A program made the translations under genes and the position numbers. Shown in pieces: positions 26,516 to 35,423 of a DNA stretch of 64,000 nucleotides. Each line of letters begins with the position of its first letter. The stretch's first letter is position 1. The stretch is from positions 1,178,001 through 1,242,000 of the forward strand of contig NZ_FNUJ01000001.1 in NCBI RefSeq assembly GCF_900107925.1, given 5' to 3'. The DNA comes from Amycolatopsis pretoriensis (GTDB lineage Bacteria; Actinomycetota; Actinomycetes; Mycobacteriales; Pseudonocardiaceae). A model generated the notes under the pieces. It did not search any database and was not told where the DNA came from. It was given only the letters and a program-made list of their open reading frames with translations.

Positions 26516-27271
26516 GCCGACCGGCTCCAGCGCCGGTCGCTTGGGGGCCATGGTGTCCCCGGACGACTCGCCTCGCACGCGTCGCCGCACCCACGGCAGC
26601 GCGTGCTCCTTCGCCCACTGCAGGTTCTGGCTGCGGCGCGCGGCCGGGCTGAGCACCTCACGCGGCGCGAGCTCGGGGTTGACCAGCGGGTGTTCGACGC
26701 CGAGCACGCGCAGAACCTCGATCGCGACCTCGGTGTGGCCGAGCGCGTTGAGGTGCAGCCGGTCCGGCGCCCAGAAGCGGCGGTCACACAGCTGCCGCAT
26801 CGACCAGAGGTCGACCAGCAGGGCGCCGTGCCGGGCGGCGATGCCGCGGACGAGCTCGTTGTAGATCGCCACGCGGCCGCGGATCGCGCGGAACAGCGGG
26901 TCCTCGACGCCGTCGACCCCGGTGAACAGGATCAGCCGCGCGCCGGTGGCGCGAACCCGGGCGATGGCGGTCTCGTAGCCGACGAGCAGGGCGTCGATGT
27001 CGACCTTGGGGCGCATGAGGTCGTTGCCGCCGGCGTAGAGGGAGACGAGGTCGGGGTCCATGGCGAGCCCCGCTTCGAGCTGTTCGGCGAGCACCTGCGG
27101 GAGCAGCTTGCCCCGGATGGCGAGGTTGGCGTACCGGAAATCGGGCTCGCGCGCGGCGAGCTGCTCGGCGACGCGGTCGGCCCAGCCGCGGACTCCGTTG
27201 GGGGCGGCCGGGTCGTCGTCTCCGACGCCTTCGGTGAACGAGTCCCCCATGGCCACTAAGCGCTTGCTCAT
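26495..27271 (-). CDS. SGNH/GDSL hydrolase
   Basis: A 258-residue esterase/lipase of the SGNH superfamily. Block I is VAMGDSFTEG (Ser11), block II the Gly in AIRGKLL, block III GGNDLMR, and block V DRLHLNALGH with the catalytic Asp and His. There is no signal peptide, so it is probably cytosolic. ATG at 27271; TAGACT lies 6 bases upstream, suggesting a leaderless mRNA. The substrate is unknown. Confidence 0.9.
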   Translation of the reverse strand: MSKRLVAMGDSFTEGVGDDDPAAPNGVRGWADRVAEQLAAREPDFRYANLAIRGKLLPQVLAEQLEAGLAMDPDLVSLYAGGNDLMRPKVDIDALLVGYETAIARVRATGARLILFTGVDGVEDPLFRAIRGRVAIYNELVRGIAARHGALLVDLWSMRQLCDRRFWAPDRLHLNALGHTEVAIEVLRVLGVEHPLVNPELAPREVLSPAARRSQNLQWAKEHALPWVRRRVRGESSGDTMAPKRPALEPVGSAPLPR

Positions 27272-27361
27272 GTCCGCAGTCTAAGCGGGCGCCTGTGGCG
27301 CGCTTTCCGCCCGGGGCGGAATCCCTGGCGCCCCGCCGGCCGCGGCCGGTAGACGGGAAAG

Positions 27362-28015
27362 GTGACGGGCTACGACGCGATCGCCGACTGGTACGAGACG
27401 ACGTTCCTCCCCGGCTGGCGCGACGATCCTCTGGAGATCGGCCTCGTGCTGCGGGACCTCCTCGGGCCCGGCTCCGGGCCGTGCCTCGAGCTGGGCTGCG
27501 GCACCGGCGCCCACGCCGGCCGGATCCGGGACCTCGGCCGGACGCCGCTCGGCGTCGACCTTTCCGCCGGCATGCTGCGCCACGCGTCGCCCCGGCTGCC
27601 GGTCGTGCGCGGCGACGCCGAAGCTCTCCCGATCGCCACTGGATCGCTGCCCACCGTCGTGTCGGTCATGGTGCACACCGATATGCCCGACTACCCGGCG
27701 GTGCTGCGTGAGGCGGCGCGCGTGCTGGCACCAGGCGGGGTGTTCGTCCACATCGGAGTGCATCCGTGCTTCTGCGGCGGGTTCGCCGACCGCGCCGACG
27801 AGCGGGCCGTCGTCCTGCGGCCCGGCTACCGGGAGACCGGCCGGACCACGAAGTCCTGGACCGATCGCGGTCTGCGGGACAAGGTCGGCGCCACCCACCG
27901 GCCGCTGCCCGCGCTGCTCCACGCCGTCCTCGACGCGGGGCTGGTGTTCGAGCGGTTCGCCGAGGGCGGCTCGCCCACGCCGACCGTCCTGGGCTGGCGG
28001 GCCGTCAGGCGCTGA
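27362..28015 (+). CDS. class I SAM-dependent methyltransferase
   Basis: A 217-residue methyltransferase of the Methyltransf_11 type. Motif I is CLELGCGTGAHAGRI (about 41-55), motif post-I LGVDLSAGML and the VRGDAEALPIATGSL acidic segment follow, and EAARVLAPGGVFVHIG is motif III. GTG start at 27362 with GGGAAAG just upstream. Its end overlaps the convergent CGNR gene by 11 bases. The acceptor is not evident. Confidence 0.87.
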   Translation: MTGYDAIADWYETTFLPGWRDDPLEIGLVLRDLLGPGSGPCLELGCGTGAHAGRIRDLGRTPLGVDLSAGMLRHASPRLPVVRGDAEALPIATGSLPTVVSVMVHTDMPDYPAVLREAARVLAPGGVFVHIGVHPCFCGGFADRADERAVVLRPGYRETGRTTKSWTDRGLRDKVGATHRPLPALLHAVLDAGLVFERFAEGGSPTPTVLGWRAVRR

Positions 28016-28514
28016 CCTGCCGGGCCCGGTGATCGGCGACGTGCACCCGGGTCGCGCAGCGGGTCGAGCAAAACCGCCGCCGGCCGTTGCGGGAGGTGTC
28101 GACATACGCCGTTTCACACCCCTCTCGCCCGCAGATGCCCAAGCGGTCCGGGGCTTCGCACACCAGGTGCGCCAACCCGCCCGCGGTGTACGCGCGGACC
28201 CGGCCCACCGGACCGGCGTCCGCGGCCGAGTAGTGCAGGTGGGGTGGCTTGCCGTCGTGGGTGGTGATGTACGGGCGGCACGCCGCTTCGGCCAGCAGGT
28301 CGTTGACCAGCTCCGGGCGGTCTTCCGCGACCGCGGCGAACACCGGCCGCAGCCGGCCGGCCCACCCCGCGATCCGCGTCGCCTCGTCGTCGGTGAGCGC
28401 CCGGATGGCCATGCCGTTGCGGACCATCCCGTCCAGCAGCTCGCTCGCGGACCCCGCGTTCACCAGGTCGGCGGCCACGAGCGCGGCCGGGCCGCCGTAA
28501 GGGTTGAAGTGCAC
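28005..28514 (-). CDS. CGNR zinc-finger / ABATE domain protein
   Basis: A 169-residue protein with an N-terminal ABATE domain (VHFNPYGGPAALVAADLVN) and a C-terminal CGNR zinc finger (CGREGCETAYVDTSRNGRRRFCSTRCATRVHVADHR). Family members are thought to be stress-related DNA-binding regulators. GTG at 28514 gives the usual family N-terminus; an upstream ATG (28541) is less likely. TGTAAT lies 6 bases before the GTG, consistent with a leaderless mRNA. It is divergent from a small zinc-ribbon gene, sharing a promoter region of about 25 bases. Confidence 0.87.
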   Translation of the reverse strand: MHFNPYGGPAALVAADLVNAGSASELLDGMVRNGMAIRALTDDEATRIAGWAGRLRPVFAAVAEDRPELVNDLLAEAACRPYITTHDGKPPHLHYSAADAGPVGRVRAYTAGGLAHLVCEAPDRLGICGREGCETAYVDTSRNGRRRFCSTRCATRVHVADHRARQVSA

Positions 28515-28539
28515 AAAGCCATTACAGCACGATCGGGGC

Positions 28540-28701
28540 ATGGACGGAAACCGTTGCCCCCGCTGCGGCTGGCCGCTCGCCGAACTGCCGGCGACCGCGG
28601 CCCGGCCCGCCACCCACCGGCTCGACTACGTGCGCTGCGTCTGCGGCAGCTGGCTCGCCCGCCTCGACGGCGAGGTCGTCGGCGCGACGCGGACGCCGTG
28701 A
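28540..28701 (+). CDS. small zinc-ribbon protein
   Basis: A 53-residue hypothetical protein with two cysteine pairs, CPRC at residues 6-9 and CVC around 33-35, separated by about 23 residues. This is a probable zinc ribbon. It lies divergent to the CGNR gene and tail-to-tail with the tyrosine recombinase, whose stop codon is two bases away. No family name comes to mind. The coding call rests on the cysteine pattern and the tight fit between neighbours. Confidence 0.6.
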   Translation: MDGNRCPRCGWPLAELPATAARPATHRLDYVRCVCGSWLARLDGEVVGATRTP

Positions 28702-28702
28702 C

Positions 28703-29734
28703 TCAGAGGTCGAGCACGCCCGCGGCGTTGTCGTCCCACTGGTCGACGCGGCGGATGTACTCGTACAGCGCGCGGCTGCCGCGCACCCACCGGCCCTGGT
28801 CGGCGATCGCGAGGTCGTCGGCGCCGGCCCGGCGCGCCTCGGTGGCGAACCCGGACCGCAGCGAGTGCCCGGTCACCGGGTACGGCAGGCCCGCGCGGAC
28901 GCCCGCCCGGGTGAGGATCTGGTTGACGCCGGTGGTGCTCAGCGCCGGCAGGCCGACGTTGCCGTGCCGGTCGACCCGGCGGAACGCGGGGCCGTCGGCG
29001 ATCCCGGCGCCCGAGCGCCACGCGTGCCACGCCCGCACCGGATCGGTGTCGGGGCTCTCGCGCCGCGGGACGACCATGTCGCCGGTGCTCTTGCCGTGCC
29101 GCACGGTCACCGCCAGCCCCCGGCCCTCGACCGGCTCGACGTCGGTGACCAGCAGGTTCGCCAGGTCCGAGCACCGGGCGGCGATCGGGAACCCGATCAG
29201 CAGCATCGCCCGGTCGCGGGCGCCGGCCAGGGTGTCCGGGCAGGCCCGCGACATCGCCCGCAGGTCGGTGAGGGTGACCATGGTGGCCTTGCCGCGGCCG
29301 CGCTGGATGCCTTCGCGGGCCAGCCGCTGCCGGTAGCCCTTCAGCGCCCGCCACGCGGCGCGGCTCGCTTCGGGGTCGACGACGACTTTGTGGTGACGCA
29401 GCCCGGCGAGCGCACCGGTGAGCCGCCGTTCGATCGTCGACGGCGCCGCCGGGGCGGCCAGCTCCGCCACCTCGGGCACGGCGCGTTCGGCCGGCCGCAG
29501 CGTCCGCCCGCGTTCGAGCCAGACGACGAACCCGGTGAGCGCGCCGATCGACGCCGACAGCGGCGGAATCCCGGCCTCGGCGGTGTAGTCCTGCCAGACC
29601 TGCCAGTCCTGGGCGTAGGCCTTGAGCGTGTTGGGCGGCCGCTGCTCATCGACGTGCCGCGCGGCGGCCTGATCGAGCAGCGCGAGCCGGTCCTGCGGAC
29701 TCAGGGCGGCGGTCACCGGTTCCAGCTCGGGCAC
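28703..29734 (-). CDS. solitary tyrosine recombinase (integrase)
   Basis: A 343-residue site-specific recombinase. The N-terminal SAM-like core-binding domain spans about 25-140 (RPPNTLKAYAQDWQVWQDYT). The catalytic domain has the first Arg in AARCSDLANL, Lys in RHGKST, the HxxR box as HSLRSG, a Trp (GRWVRG) in the position of the second His, and the Tyr in SRALYEYIRR. All key residues are present. No excisionase, phage genes or obvious att duplication adjoin it. GTG at 29734 with TAACCT 6 bases upstream suggests a leaderless mRNA. It may be a remnant of an integrated element or a domesticated recombinase. Confidence 0.88.
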   Translation of the reverse strand: MPELEPVTAALSPQDRLALLDQAAARHVDEQRPPNTLKAYAQDWQVWQDYTAEAGIPPLSASIGALTGFVVWLERGRTLRPAERAVPEVAELAAPAAPSTIERRLTGALAGLRHHKVVVDPEASRAAWRALKGYRQRLAREGIQRGRGKATMVTLTDLRAMSRACPDTLAGARDRAMLLIGFPIAARCSDLANLLVTDVEPVEGRGLAVTVRHGKSTGDMVVPRRESPDTDPVRAWHAWRSGAGIADGPAFRRVDRHGNVGLPALSTTGVNQILTRAGVRAGLPYPVTGHSLRSGFATEARRAGADDLAIADQGRWVRGSRALYEYIRRVDQWDDNAAGVLDL

Positions 29735-29768
29735 GCGCCGAGGTTACGGGATCATTCTTCGCGAACGT

Positions 29769-29794
29769 TGTCGATCCGGCCGCGCGGCGTTCGT
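29769..29794 (+). promoter_or_regulatory. candidate ECF42-dependent promoter
   Basis: TGTCGA (29769-29774), 17 bases, CGT (29792-29794), 32 bases before the YciI start codon. From memory, promoters of ECF42 sigma factors have TGTCGA at -35 and CG(A/T)C at -10. Here the last -10 base is A instead of C. The sigma gene is the second gene of the operon, so autoregulation is plausible. Confidence 0.5.
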
Positions 29795-29825
29795 ATGAAG
29801 GGCAAAACCGCGAAAGGAAGCCGAC

Positions 29826-30170
29826 GTGAAGCAGTACCTGCTCAGCATCTACCAACCCGACGGCCCCACCCCGCCCCCCGACGTCCTCGACGGCGTCGTC
29901 AAGAAGCTCGATGCTCTGAACGCCGACCTCAAGGCCGCGGGGGCCTGGGTGTTCGCCGGCGGGCTGCACCCGCCGTCCAGCGCCACCGTGCTGCGCGCCG
30001 GCGACGGTGACACCCTCATCACCGACGGCCCCTTCACCGAAGGCAAGGAACACCTCGGCGGCTTCACGATCATCACCGCGCCCGACCTGGACGCGGCGCT
30101 CGCCTGGGGCAGCCGGCTCGCCGACGCCGTCGCGCCGCTGCCGGTCGAGGTGCGGCCGTTCGCCGGATGA
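29826..30170 (+). CDS. YciI/DGPF family protein
   Basis: A 114-residue YCII-related protein with the diagnostic DGPF motif ([16 protein letters not shown], about 61-76). DGPF proteins are the standard genetic partners and likely targets of ECF42 sigma factors; their biochemical activity is unclear, possibly a small ligand- or peroxide-related function. The stop overlaps the sigma-factor ATG by four bases, so translation is coupled. AAAGGAAG lies upstream of the start. Confidence 0.92.
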   Translation: MKQYLLSIYQPDGPTPPPDVLDGVVKKLDALNADLKAAGAWVFAGGLHPPSSATVLRAGDGDTLITDGPFTEGKEHLGGFTIITAPDLDAALAWGSRLADAVAPLPVEVRPFAG

Positions 30171-31375
30171 GCGTCGAGGACGTCTTCGCCGCGGAATACG
30201 GCCGTGCCGTGTCGGTGCTCGTGCGGGTTTTCGGGAGCATCGACATCGCCGAGGAAGCCGTGCAGGACGCCTTCGCCGAGGCCGTCCGGCGATGGCCGGA
30301 CGCCGGAGTCCCGCCCAGCCCGGCGGGCTGGATCATCACCACCGCCCGCAACCGCGCCATCGACCGGCTGCGCCGCGAGGCCGCGCGGGACGACAAACAC
30401 GCCCAAGCCGCCCTCTTGCACGCCACTCTTTCGGACGACACAGCCGAGCCCGTCGAGGAGGGCGCCGTGCCCGACGACCGGCTCCGGTTGATCTTCACCT
30501 GCTGCCACCCCGCGCTCGCCCGCCCCACCCAGGTCGCGCTGACCCTGCGGCTGCTCGGCGGCCTGACCACCGCCGAGATCGCCGGCGCGTTCCTGGTCGC
30601 CGAACCCACGATGGCCCAGCGGATCGTCCGGGCGAAGAACAAGATCCGCGACGCCGGCATCCCCTACCGCGTCCCGCAGGACGCCGACCTGCCCGCGCGG
30701 CTGTCGGCGGTGCTCGCCGTGCTGTACCTGATCTTCAACGAGGGTTACACGGCCAGCGCGGGGCCGGACCTGGTCCGCGACGACCTGTGCCGCGAGGCGA
30801 TCCGCCTCGCCCGCGTCCTGGCCGGCCTGATGCCCGACGAGCCGGAGGCCTGGGGCCTGCTCGCGCTGATGCTGCTGATCGACGCCCGCCGCGCGACGCG
30901 CACGACCGCGTCCGGTGAGGTGGTCCTGCTGGCCGATCAGGACCGGTCCCGCTGGGACGGCGACCTGATCGCCGAGGGCCAGGGGATCGTCCGCCGGTGC
31001 CTGCGCCGCGACCAACCGGGCCCGTACCAGATCCAGGCGGCCATCCAAGCCGTCCACAGCGACGCGCCGACGGACTGGTCCCAGGTCAAGGCGCTCTACG
31101 ACCAGCTGCTGGCGCTCACACCGACGCCGGTGGTGGCGTTGAACCGCGCGGTGGCGGTCGCCGAGGTCGACGGTCCCGCCCCGGCGCTGGCCCTGGTGGA
31201 CGAGCTGGACCTGGCGCGGTTCCCGCTGTTCCACGCCATCCGCGCGGACCTGCTGGACCGGCTGGGCCGCCACGACCAGGCGATCGCGGCCTACACCCAG
31301 GCGATCGAGCTGACCGGCAACGCCGCCGAGCGGGCGCTGCTGGAACGGAAGCGAGCCTCAGCGGGCGCCCGGTGA
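30167..31375 (+). CDS. ECF42-type RNA polymerase sigma factor with C-terminal extension
   Basis: A 402-residue extracytoplasmic-function sigma factor. Region 2 covers about 6-75 ([35 protein letters not shown]) and region 4 about 105-165 ([44 protein letters not shown]). A long TPR-like C-terminal extension (about 170-400) replaces an anti-sigma factor, as expected for ECF42. The extension is needed for activity in studied members. It forms an operon with the DGPF gene. Its end overlaps the convergent KAP NTPase gene by 18 bases. A second ECF42 is encoded at 40.4-41.7 kb. Confidence 0.92.
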   Translation: MSVEDVFAAEYGRAVSVLVRVFGSIDIAEEAVQDAFAEAVRRWPDAGVPPSPAGWIITTARNRAIDRLRREAARDDKHAQAALLHATLSDDTAEPVEEGAVPDDRLRLIFTCCHPALARPTQVALTLRLLGGLTTAEIAGAFLVAEPTMAQRIVRAKNKIRDAGIPYRVPQDADLPARLSAVLAVLYLIFNEGYTASAGPDLVRDDLCREAIRLARVLAGLMPDEPEAWGLLALMLLIDARRATRTTASGEVVLLADQDRSRWDGDLIAEGQGIVRRCLRRDQPGPYQIQAAIQAVHSDAPTDWSQVKALYDQLLALTPTPVVALNRAVAVAEVDGPAPALALVDELDLARFPLFHAIRADLLDRLGRHDQAIAAYTQAIELTGNAAERALLERKRASAGAR

Positions 31376-34135
31376 AAGCACGTAGGAGAACCGGCGGACC
31401 CGCGGCACCCACCTCTGGAACACGCGGACGTCGGGCAGCGTGACAGCGGTGGTCAGCTCGTCCAGGCTGCCGTGCAGGTGCTCCCACTGCGCGGCCTCGT
31501 CGGTGGGGATCCGGCCCACGGCCTCGCTCACCCAGCGCTCCTCGCGCTCCACCGGCCGCAGCCGGCCGACGAAGTCGCTCCACGGCGTTTCCGGCGCGGC
31601 CCGCAGCAGCGCGTCGGCGAAGCGGCCGAGCAGGCGGCCGTGCGCGGTGCACGTTCCCAGCAGCACGACCACGGCCTCGTATTCGCCGGCGAGGAACGTC
31701 GAGGCGTCGGAGAGATCGCGCGTGGCGCGGAGCATGCGGTAGAGGTTGATCAGGCGCTTCGCGTCCCGGGGCGTGTCGACCAGCCGGTCCAGCTTCGACA
31801 GCAGGGTGATCTCCGGATCGGTCAGCGGCCGCGGGACCTCGGCGGGCCGTCCCGGGGCCAGCTGCGCGGCCACCTGCGAGCCGGGCTCGACCGGGATGGC
31901 CGGCACCGGAGCATTGGCCACGACGCCGGTCTCGACGTCGTGTGCCGGCTCGGCCGGCTTGCGCTCTCCGGGGTCGGCGGCGGCCGGGGTGTCGGTCATC
32001 GACCACAGCAGCCGCTGCAGGCTGCCCGCCGGCATCCGCGGCAGCACCAGCGGGATGTTGAGGATCTTCTCCAGGTAGTCCTCGGGCGTCACGTGCCAGC
32101 CGTCCGCGCGCACGACGGCATCGGCTTCGATCAGCCGGTCGTAGTGCGTGCTCAGCGAGCGCAGCAGCCACCGCGGGTCGACCCCGACGACCACCACGAA
32201 CAGGTCGAACGCGAGCAGCAGGTGCACCGCCTGCAGCACGTCGACGACCTGCTGCGGGCTGCACCGGTCGAGGTCGTCGATGTAGAGCACGATCCGGTCC
32301 AGCGGCCGGGTGGCCTCCTCGCCTTCGGCCACCGGCGCGGTCATCAGCGCGACGAGCTTTTCGAAGTCCTTGCGGATGGTGGAGATCAGGCCGAGGTTGC
32401 CCCGGTAGTCCTCGCCGCGGGACCGCTCGGCGAGGAAGGCGTACAGCCGCCGTCCCGGGGTCAGTTCGGTGAGCTGACGGCCCAGCTCCCCGATCCGGGT
32501 GACGACCTCCGCCAGTTGCTGTTCGGCGATCTGCTGCTCGGCGTCGGCCTTGCGCAGCGCGAGAAGCTCCTGCTGGGCACCTTCGTCCAGCCCGCCGCGC
32601 AGGTCTTCGGCGAGCACCCGCAGCCGGCGCAGCCCGGCGCGGGCCGCGCCCACCAGTGCCAGCCCGGTCGCGGCCAGGCCGGCGAACACGACGCCGACGC
32701 CGGTCAGCCACGCCTTCACATCGGGCACGAAGGCCGTGATCGCCGCACCCGCCGCCAGGACGACCGCGGCGGTGACCAGTGCGGCACGGCCGTGGCGGTA
32801 GCGGGCGATCCGGGCCAGCGCCTCGGTTTCGCCGTGCGCGCCGCGCATCTCGTCGGCCAGGAGCTTGCCCTGGTCGGCCAGGTCGCCGACGCCGAGCTTG
32901 CGCCACAGCCCGTCGTACTCCTCGTGGAAGGTGCGTGACTTCCGCAGCGCGCGCAGCAGGTCGCCGGCCCGGACCTTGCGGGCGTGTTCGGCTTCGCCGA
33001 TCCGGTGTTTCAGCGCGGCGGCTTCGGCCTGGGCGCGCTCGGTCACCGCGGTCAGCTGCTTGCGCTGTTCCAGCTCGGCGGCGAGCTGCTCGCGCAGCCG
33101 GGCGCCTTCGCGCAGCCGGGCCTCGTGCTCTTCGTCCCGTTCGCCGGGGCGGCGGGCGGGTTCGGCGAGCTGGCGGAAGATCTCGTCGCCGAGACTGGCC
33201 CAGAGGTTAGCGTCGGCGTAGTGCCAGGCGTTGAACCCGACCTGGGCGATCTTCGCGCAGTGGCCCGGCGTGCCCTCGAGGGATTTGACCTGGCCGCGCA
33301 GCATGCCCATGAAGAAGCTCTTGCCGGAACCCCACTCGCCGAAGACGCCGATCGACAACGGAAGCGGCGTGTCCTTGGCGGCGATGACGGTGGCCAGCAT
33401 GGAGACGTACGGGCTGACGCCGAGGTGGTCCTCGGTCAGCGCGATGCTTTCGTTCGGGTCGACCAAGTCCCGGGCGACGCCGCCGGCCAGCTCCTTCTCC
33501 GAGAACACCGGCACGCGGGGGACCGGGGCCGGCTCGGGTGCGGTGGTTCCCGGCGCCGGGAAAGCTGCGGCTCCCGGGACATCGGCGGCCCACTGCTTCC
33601 GGATCGCGTCGACGTTGAGGGAGTAGTCGGAGAAGAAGACGACCTCGCGGATGCCGGACTTCGCGGCCAGCGCACCCTCGATGACCGCGCGAGCGGCGAC
33701 GGACGCAGGCACTCCGAGGCGCCCGGTGGCGAACAGCGGGACGGCGATGGCCGTCGCGCCCACGCCGGCCGCGGCCGTGATGGCGGTCGTCGTTGCGGTC
33801 GTGATCGCGCTCGGCGTCGGGTCGTTGCGCCTGCCCTTGTCGTGGGGGGTGGCGAGAACAGCCAGGCGCAGCCGCGGGCGACCGGTGCGGGCGGGCAGGT
33901 CCATCGTGATGGGTTGTGCGGGGGTGACCGAGTCCAGGTCGACCAGCTCCCAGCCGGCGCCGGGGAACGCGTCCTGCACTGCGTCGCCGAGGCTGCCGTA
34001 GCCGGCCCCCACGGAGATCGCCAGCGCGTCGACCGGGAGATCCCACGGTTGTTCGGTCAGCGCGACGGCGTAGGAGACGCCGTCGATCGTCTGGAGCGGA
34101 ACCAAGTCGTCGTCGCCGAACTCCTGTGCGCTCAT
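31358..34135 (-). CDS. macro-like domain fused to KAP-family P-loop NTPase
   Basis: A 925-residue protein with an unusual architecture. Residues about 30-180 look like a macro fold ([62 protein letters not shown]). Residues about 235-770 are a KAP P-loop NTPase. Its Walker A is GEWGSGKS (266-273), followed by the family [12 protein letters not shown] (301-312), a coiled coil (about 335-390) and two transmembrane helices (about 451-470 and 478-498). Walker B is [11 protein letters not shown] (615-625) and the late KAP motif is [15 protein letters not shown]. The family is named after Kidins220 and PifA, the latter a phage-exclusion protein. ATG at 34135 has AGGAA upstream. The divergent neighbour is a zinc-finger coiled-coil protein. 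Role unknown; membrane-associated defence or stress sensing is my inference. Confidence 0.85.
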   Translation of the reverse strand: MSAQEFGDDDLVPLQTIDGVSYAVALTEQPWDLPVDALAISVGAGYGSLGDAVQDAFPGAGWELVDLDSVTPAQPITMDLPARTGRPRLRLAVLATPHDKGRRNDPTPSAITTATTTAITAAAGVGATAIAVPLFATGRLGVPASVAARAVIEGALAAKSGIREVVFFSDYSLNVDAIRKQWAADVPGAAAFPAPGTTAPEPAPVPRVPVFSEKELAGGVARDLVDPNESIALTEDHLGVSPYVSMLATVIAAKDTPLPLSIGVFGEWGSGKSFFMGMLRGQVKSLEGTPGHCAKIAQVGFNAWHYADANLWASLGDEIFRQLAEPARRPGERDEEHEARLREGARLREQLAAELEQRKQLTAVTERAQAEAAALKHRIGEAEHARKVRAGDLLRALRKSRTFHEEYDGLWRKLGVGDLADQGKLLADEMRGAHGETEALARIARYRHGRAALVTAAVVLAAGAAITAFVPDVKAWLTGVGVVFAGLAATGLALVGAARAGLRRLRVLAEDLRGGLDEGAQQELLALRKADAEQQIAEQQLAEVVTRIGELGRQLTELTPGRRLYAFLAERSRGEDYRGNLGLISTIRKDFEKLVALMTAPVAEGEEATRPLDRIVLYIDDLDRCSPQQVVDVLQAVHLLLAFDLFVVVVGVDPRWLLRSLSTHYDRLIEADAVVRADGWHVTPEDYLEKILNIPLVLPRMPAGSLQRLLWSMTDTPAAADPGERKPAEPAHDVETGVVANAPVPAIPVEPGSQVAAQLAPGRPAEVPRPLTDPEITLLSKLDRLVDTPRDAKRLINLYRMLRATRDLSDASTFLAGEYEAVVVLLGTCTAHGRLLGRFADALLRAAPETPWSDFVGRLRPVEREERWVSEAVGRIPTDEAAQWEHLHGSLDELTTAVTLPDVRVFQRWVPRVRRFSYVLSPGAR

Positions 34136-34202
34136 CGGTTCCTGACTCGTCGAGAACGGGGCCTCCGTTACTACCAGATCCGGCTTCCGCTCGATCCGCT
34201 CG

Positions 34203-34238
34203 TCTGGGTTCGGATATGTGACCTTATCCAAACCCAGA
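34203..34238. promoter_or_regulatory. inverted repeat in the KAP/zinc-finger divergent promoter
   Basis: TCTGGGTTCGGATA (34203-34216) and TATCCAAACCCAGA (34225-34238) match at 13 of 14 positions around an 8-base spacer. Interleaved with it are GTGACC (34218-34223) and GGTCAC (34240-34245). It is a probable regulator site; no regulator gene is adjacent unless the zinc-finger protein is one. Confidence 0.6.
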
Positions 34239-34256
34239 TGGTCACTCGGCAATCTT

Positions 34257-34270
34257 CTGTTTCGAAACAG
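34257..34270. promoter_or_regulatory. 14-base perfect palindrome in the same divergent region
   Basis: CTGTTTCGAAACAG lies 43 bases before the zinc-finger protein start and about 120 bases before the KAP start. Together with 34203-34238 it makes this 177-base gap, which is visibly richer in A/T than its surroundings, the most operator-dense intergenic region of the 28-36 kb segment. Confidence 0.6.
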
Positions 34271-34312
34271 CTCAATCTAGTCCTGATTAGAAGGTTTGAT
34301 ATGCTCCCGATC

Positions 34313-35383
34313 ATGACGGAAGAGGCAGGTCAGCTGCGGATTTGCGAGTACCGGCGCTGCGGGGCGCCGCTGCCGCCGGCGGTGGGGCGGGGGAGCCGGG
34401 CGCGGTTCTGCCAGGACGGGAAGACCTGGGGCAGGCGGAACCTGTCCTGCCGGGACGCCGAGGCGGTCCTGTCCGACGCCGAGTCCCTGCGGGAGAGCGA
34501 CACCGAGCTGGACGACACCGCCGTCACCGCGCTCGCCGGGCAGGTCGACCGGGTCCTCGACCCCGCCCGCGGCCTCGTCGAGACACTCACGACCCTGCGC
34601 CACCAGCTGGAGGCCACCACCGCGACCGCCCTCGCCGAACGCGACGCCGCCTTGACCGAGGCCGACGAGCACCGCCGTCAGCGCGGGCTCGCCGAAGCTG
34701 ACGCCGCGCAGGCCCGCGAGATCGCACAGGAAGCCTCCGCTGCCGCAACGGCGGCCGAGAAGGAGAAGTCCGCGGCCATCCGAGAGCGCGACGCGGCCCG
34801 CGGCGCCCAGCGCGAAGCGCTCCACGAACAGCAGCGCGCCGAGGGGCAGCTGTCCGCCGTGCGGGACGAACTGGCGCGGGTCACCGAGCGGGCCGACGCC
34901 GCCGTCGAGCTGGCCGGCGAGCGCGCCGGGACGATCGCGACGGTGACCGCCGAACTCGCGGCCACCCGGACCGCTCTGGACGAGGAACGCGGCCGCGGCC
35001 GGGCCGCGGAGAGCCGCGCCGAGACGATGGCGGGCCGGCTCGAGGCGGCCGAGTCGCGTGCGGACGCCGCCACCGCGCGGCTCGACACGGCGCACGAAGA
35101 GCTGACCAAGGCAGCTACTGCCCACGCGGCCGCCCAGGACCAGGCGCGCATGGCGGCCGAGGGTCTGCGCGCCCGGTTCGACGAGCGTCTGGCCGAACTG
35201 CAGGCCGCGCACGAGCAGACCGTCCGGTCGATGCACGAGACCACCACGAACCTCGGCGCCGAACTGCGCGTCACCGCCGGGCGGGCCGACACCGCGGAAC
35301 GTGCGTTGACCAGGGCGTTGGCCGTGCTGCGCGAGACACCGGGACTGGAGCTGCCCGAGGACGTCACGGTAATGCTCAAGTAG
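34313..35383 (+). CDS. zinc-finger plus long coiled-coil protein
   Basis: A 356-residue protein with a short N-terminal Cys cluster (C11, C16, C33, C46; CGAPLPPAVGRGSRARFC is the core) followed by Ala/Glu/Arg-rich heptads from about 75 to 340, a nearly continuous coiled coil. The Cys module resembles the CGxxLPxxxGRxxRYC type found again at 61.5-61.9 kb next to a recombinase. No membrane segment is present. ATG at 34313 follows TATGCT (34300-34305) by 7 bases without a Shine-Dalgarno sequence, so the mRNA is probably leaderless; an in-frame ATG at 34301 overlaps that box. It is divergent from the KAP NTPase and may be its DNA-binding or scaffold partner. That link is inference. Confidence 0.75.
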   Translation: MTEEAGQLRICEYRRCGAPLPPAVGRGSRARFCQDGKTWGRRNLSCRDAEAVLSDAESLRESDTELDDTAVTALAGQVDRVLDPARGLVETLTTLRHQLEATTATALAERDAALTEADEHRRQRGLAEADAAQAREIAQEASAAATAAEKEKSAAIRERDAARGAQREALHEQQRAEGQLSAVRDELARVTERADAAVELAGERAGTIATVTAELAATRTALDEERGRGRAAESRAETMAGRLEAAESRADAATARLDTAHEELTKAATAHAAAQDQARMAAEGLRARFDERLAELQAAHEQTVRSMHETTTNLGAELRVTAGRADTAERALTRALAVLRETPGLELPEDVTVMLK

Positions 35384-35387
35384 TTAC

Positions 35388-35417
35388 TTGACTATTGGCC
35401 TTGCACGGTCGTAACTT
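35388..35417 (+). promoter_or_regulatory. promoter of ArsR-SRPBCC-SnoaL operon
   Basis: TTGACT (35388-35393), 18 bases, TAACTT (35412-35417), then the ATG at 35424, which predicts a leaderless transcript. CTTGACTAT at the -35 box is echoed by CTTGACCAT just after the start codon. The imperfect dyad GTAACTTAAGTAC (35411-35423) covers the -10 region and is a candidate ArsR site. Confidence 0.65.
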
Positions 35418-35423
35418 AAGTAC

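Noticed and set aside
34257..34270. CTGTTTCGAAACAG as a LexA box
   Set aside because: The proteobacterial box has CTGT-N8-ACAG and the actinobacterial one TCGAAC-N4-GTTCGA; neither fits this 14-base palindrome.
28703..35383. Integrated phage or ICE between the recombinase and the KAP locus
   Set aside because: No structural phage, transfer, replication or excisionase genes, no tRNA target and no visible att duplication. The genes between are ordinary chromosomal regulators.
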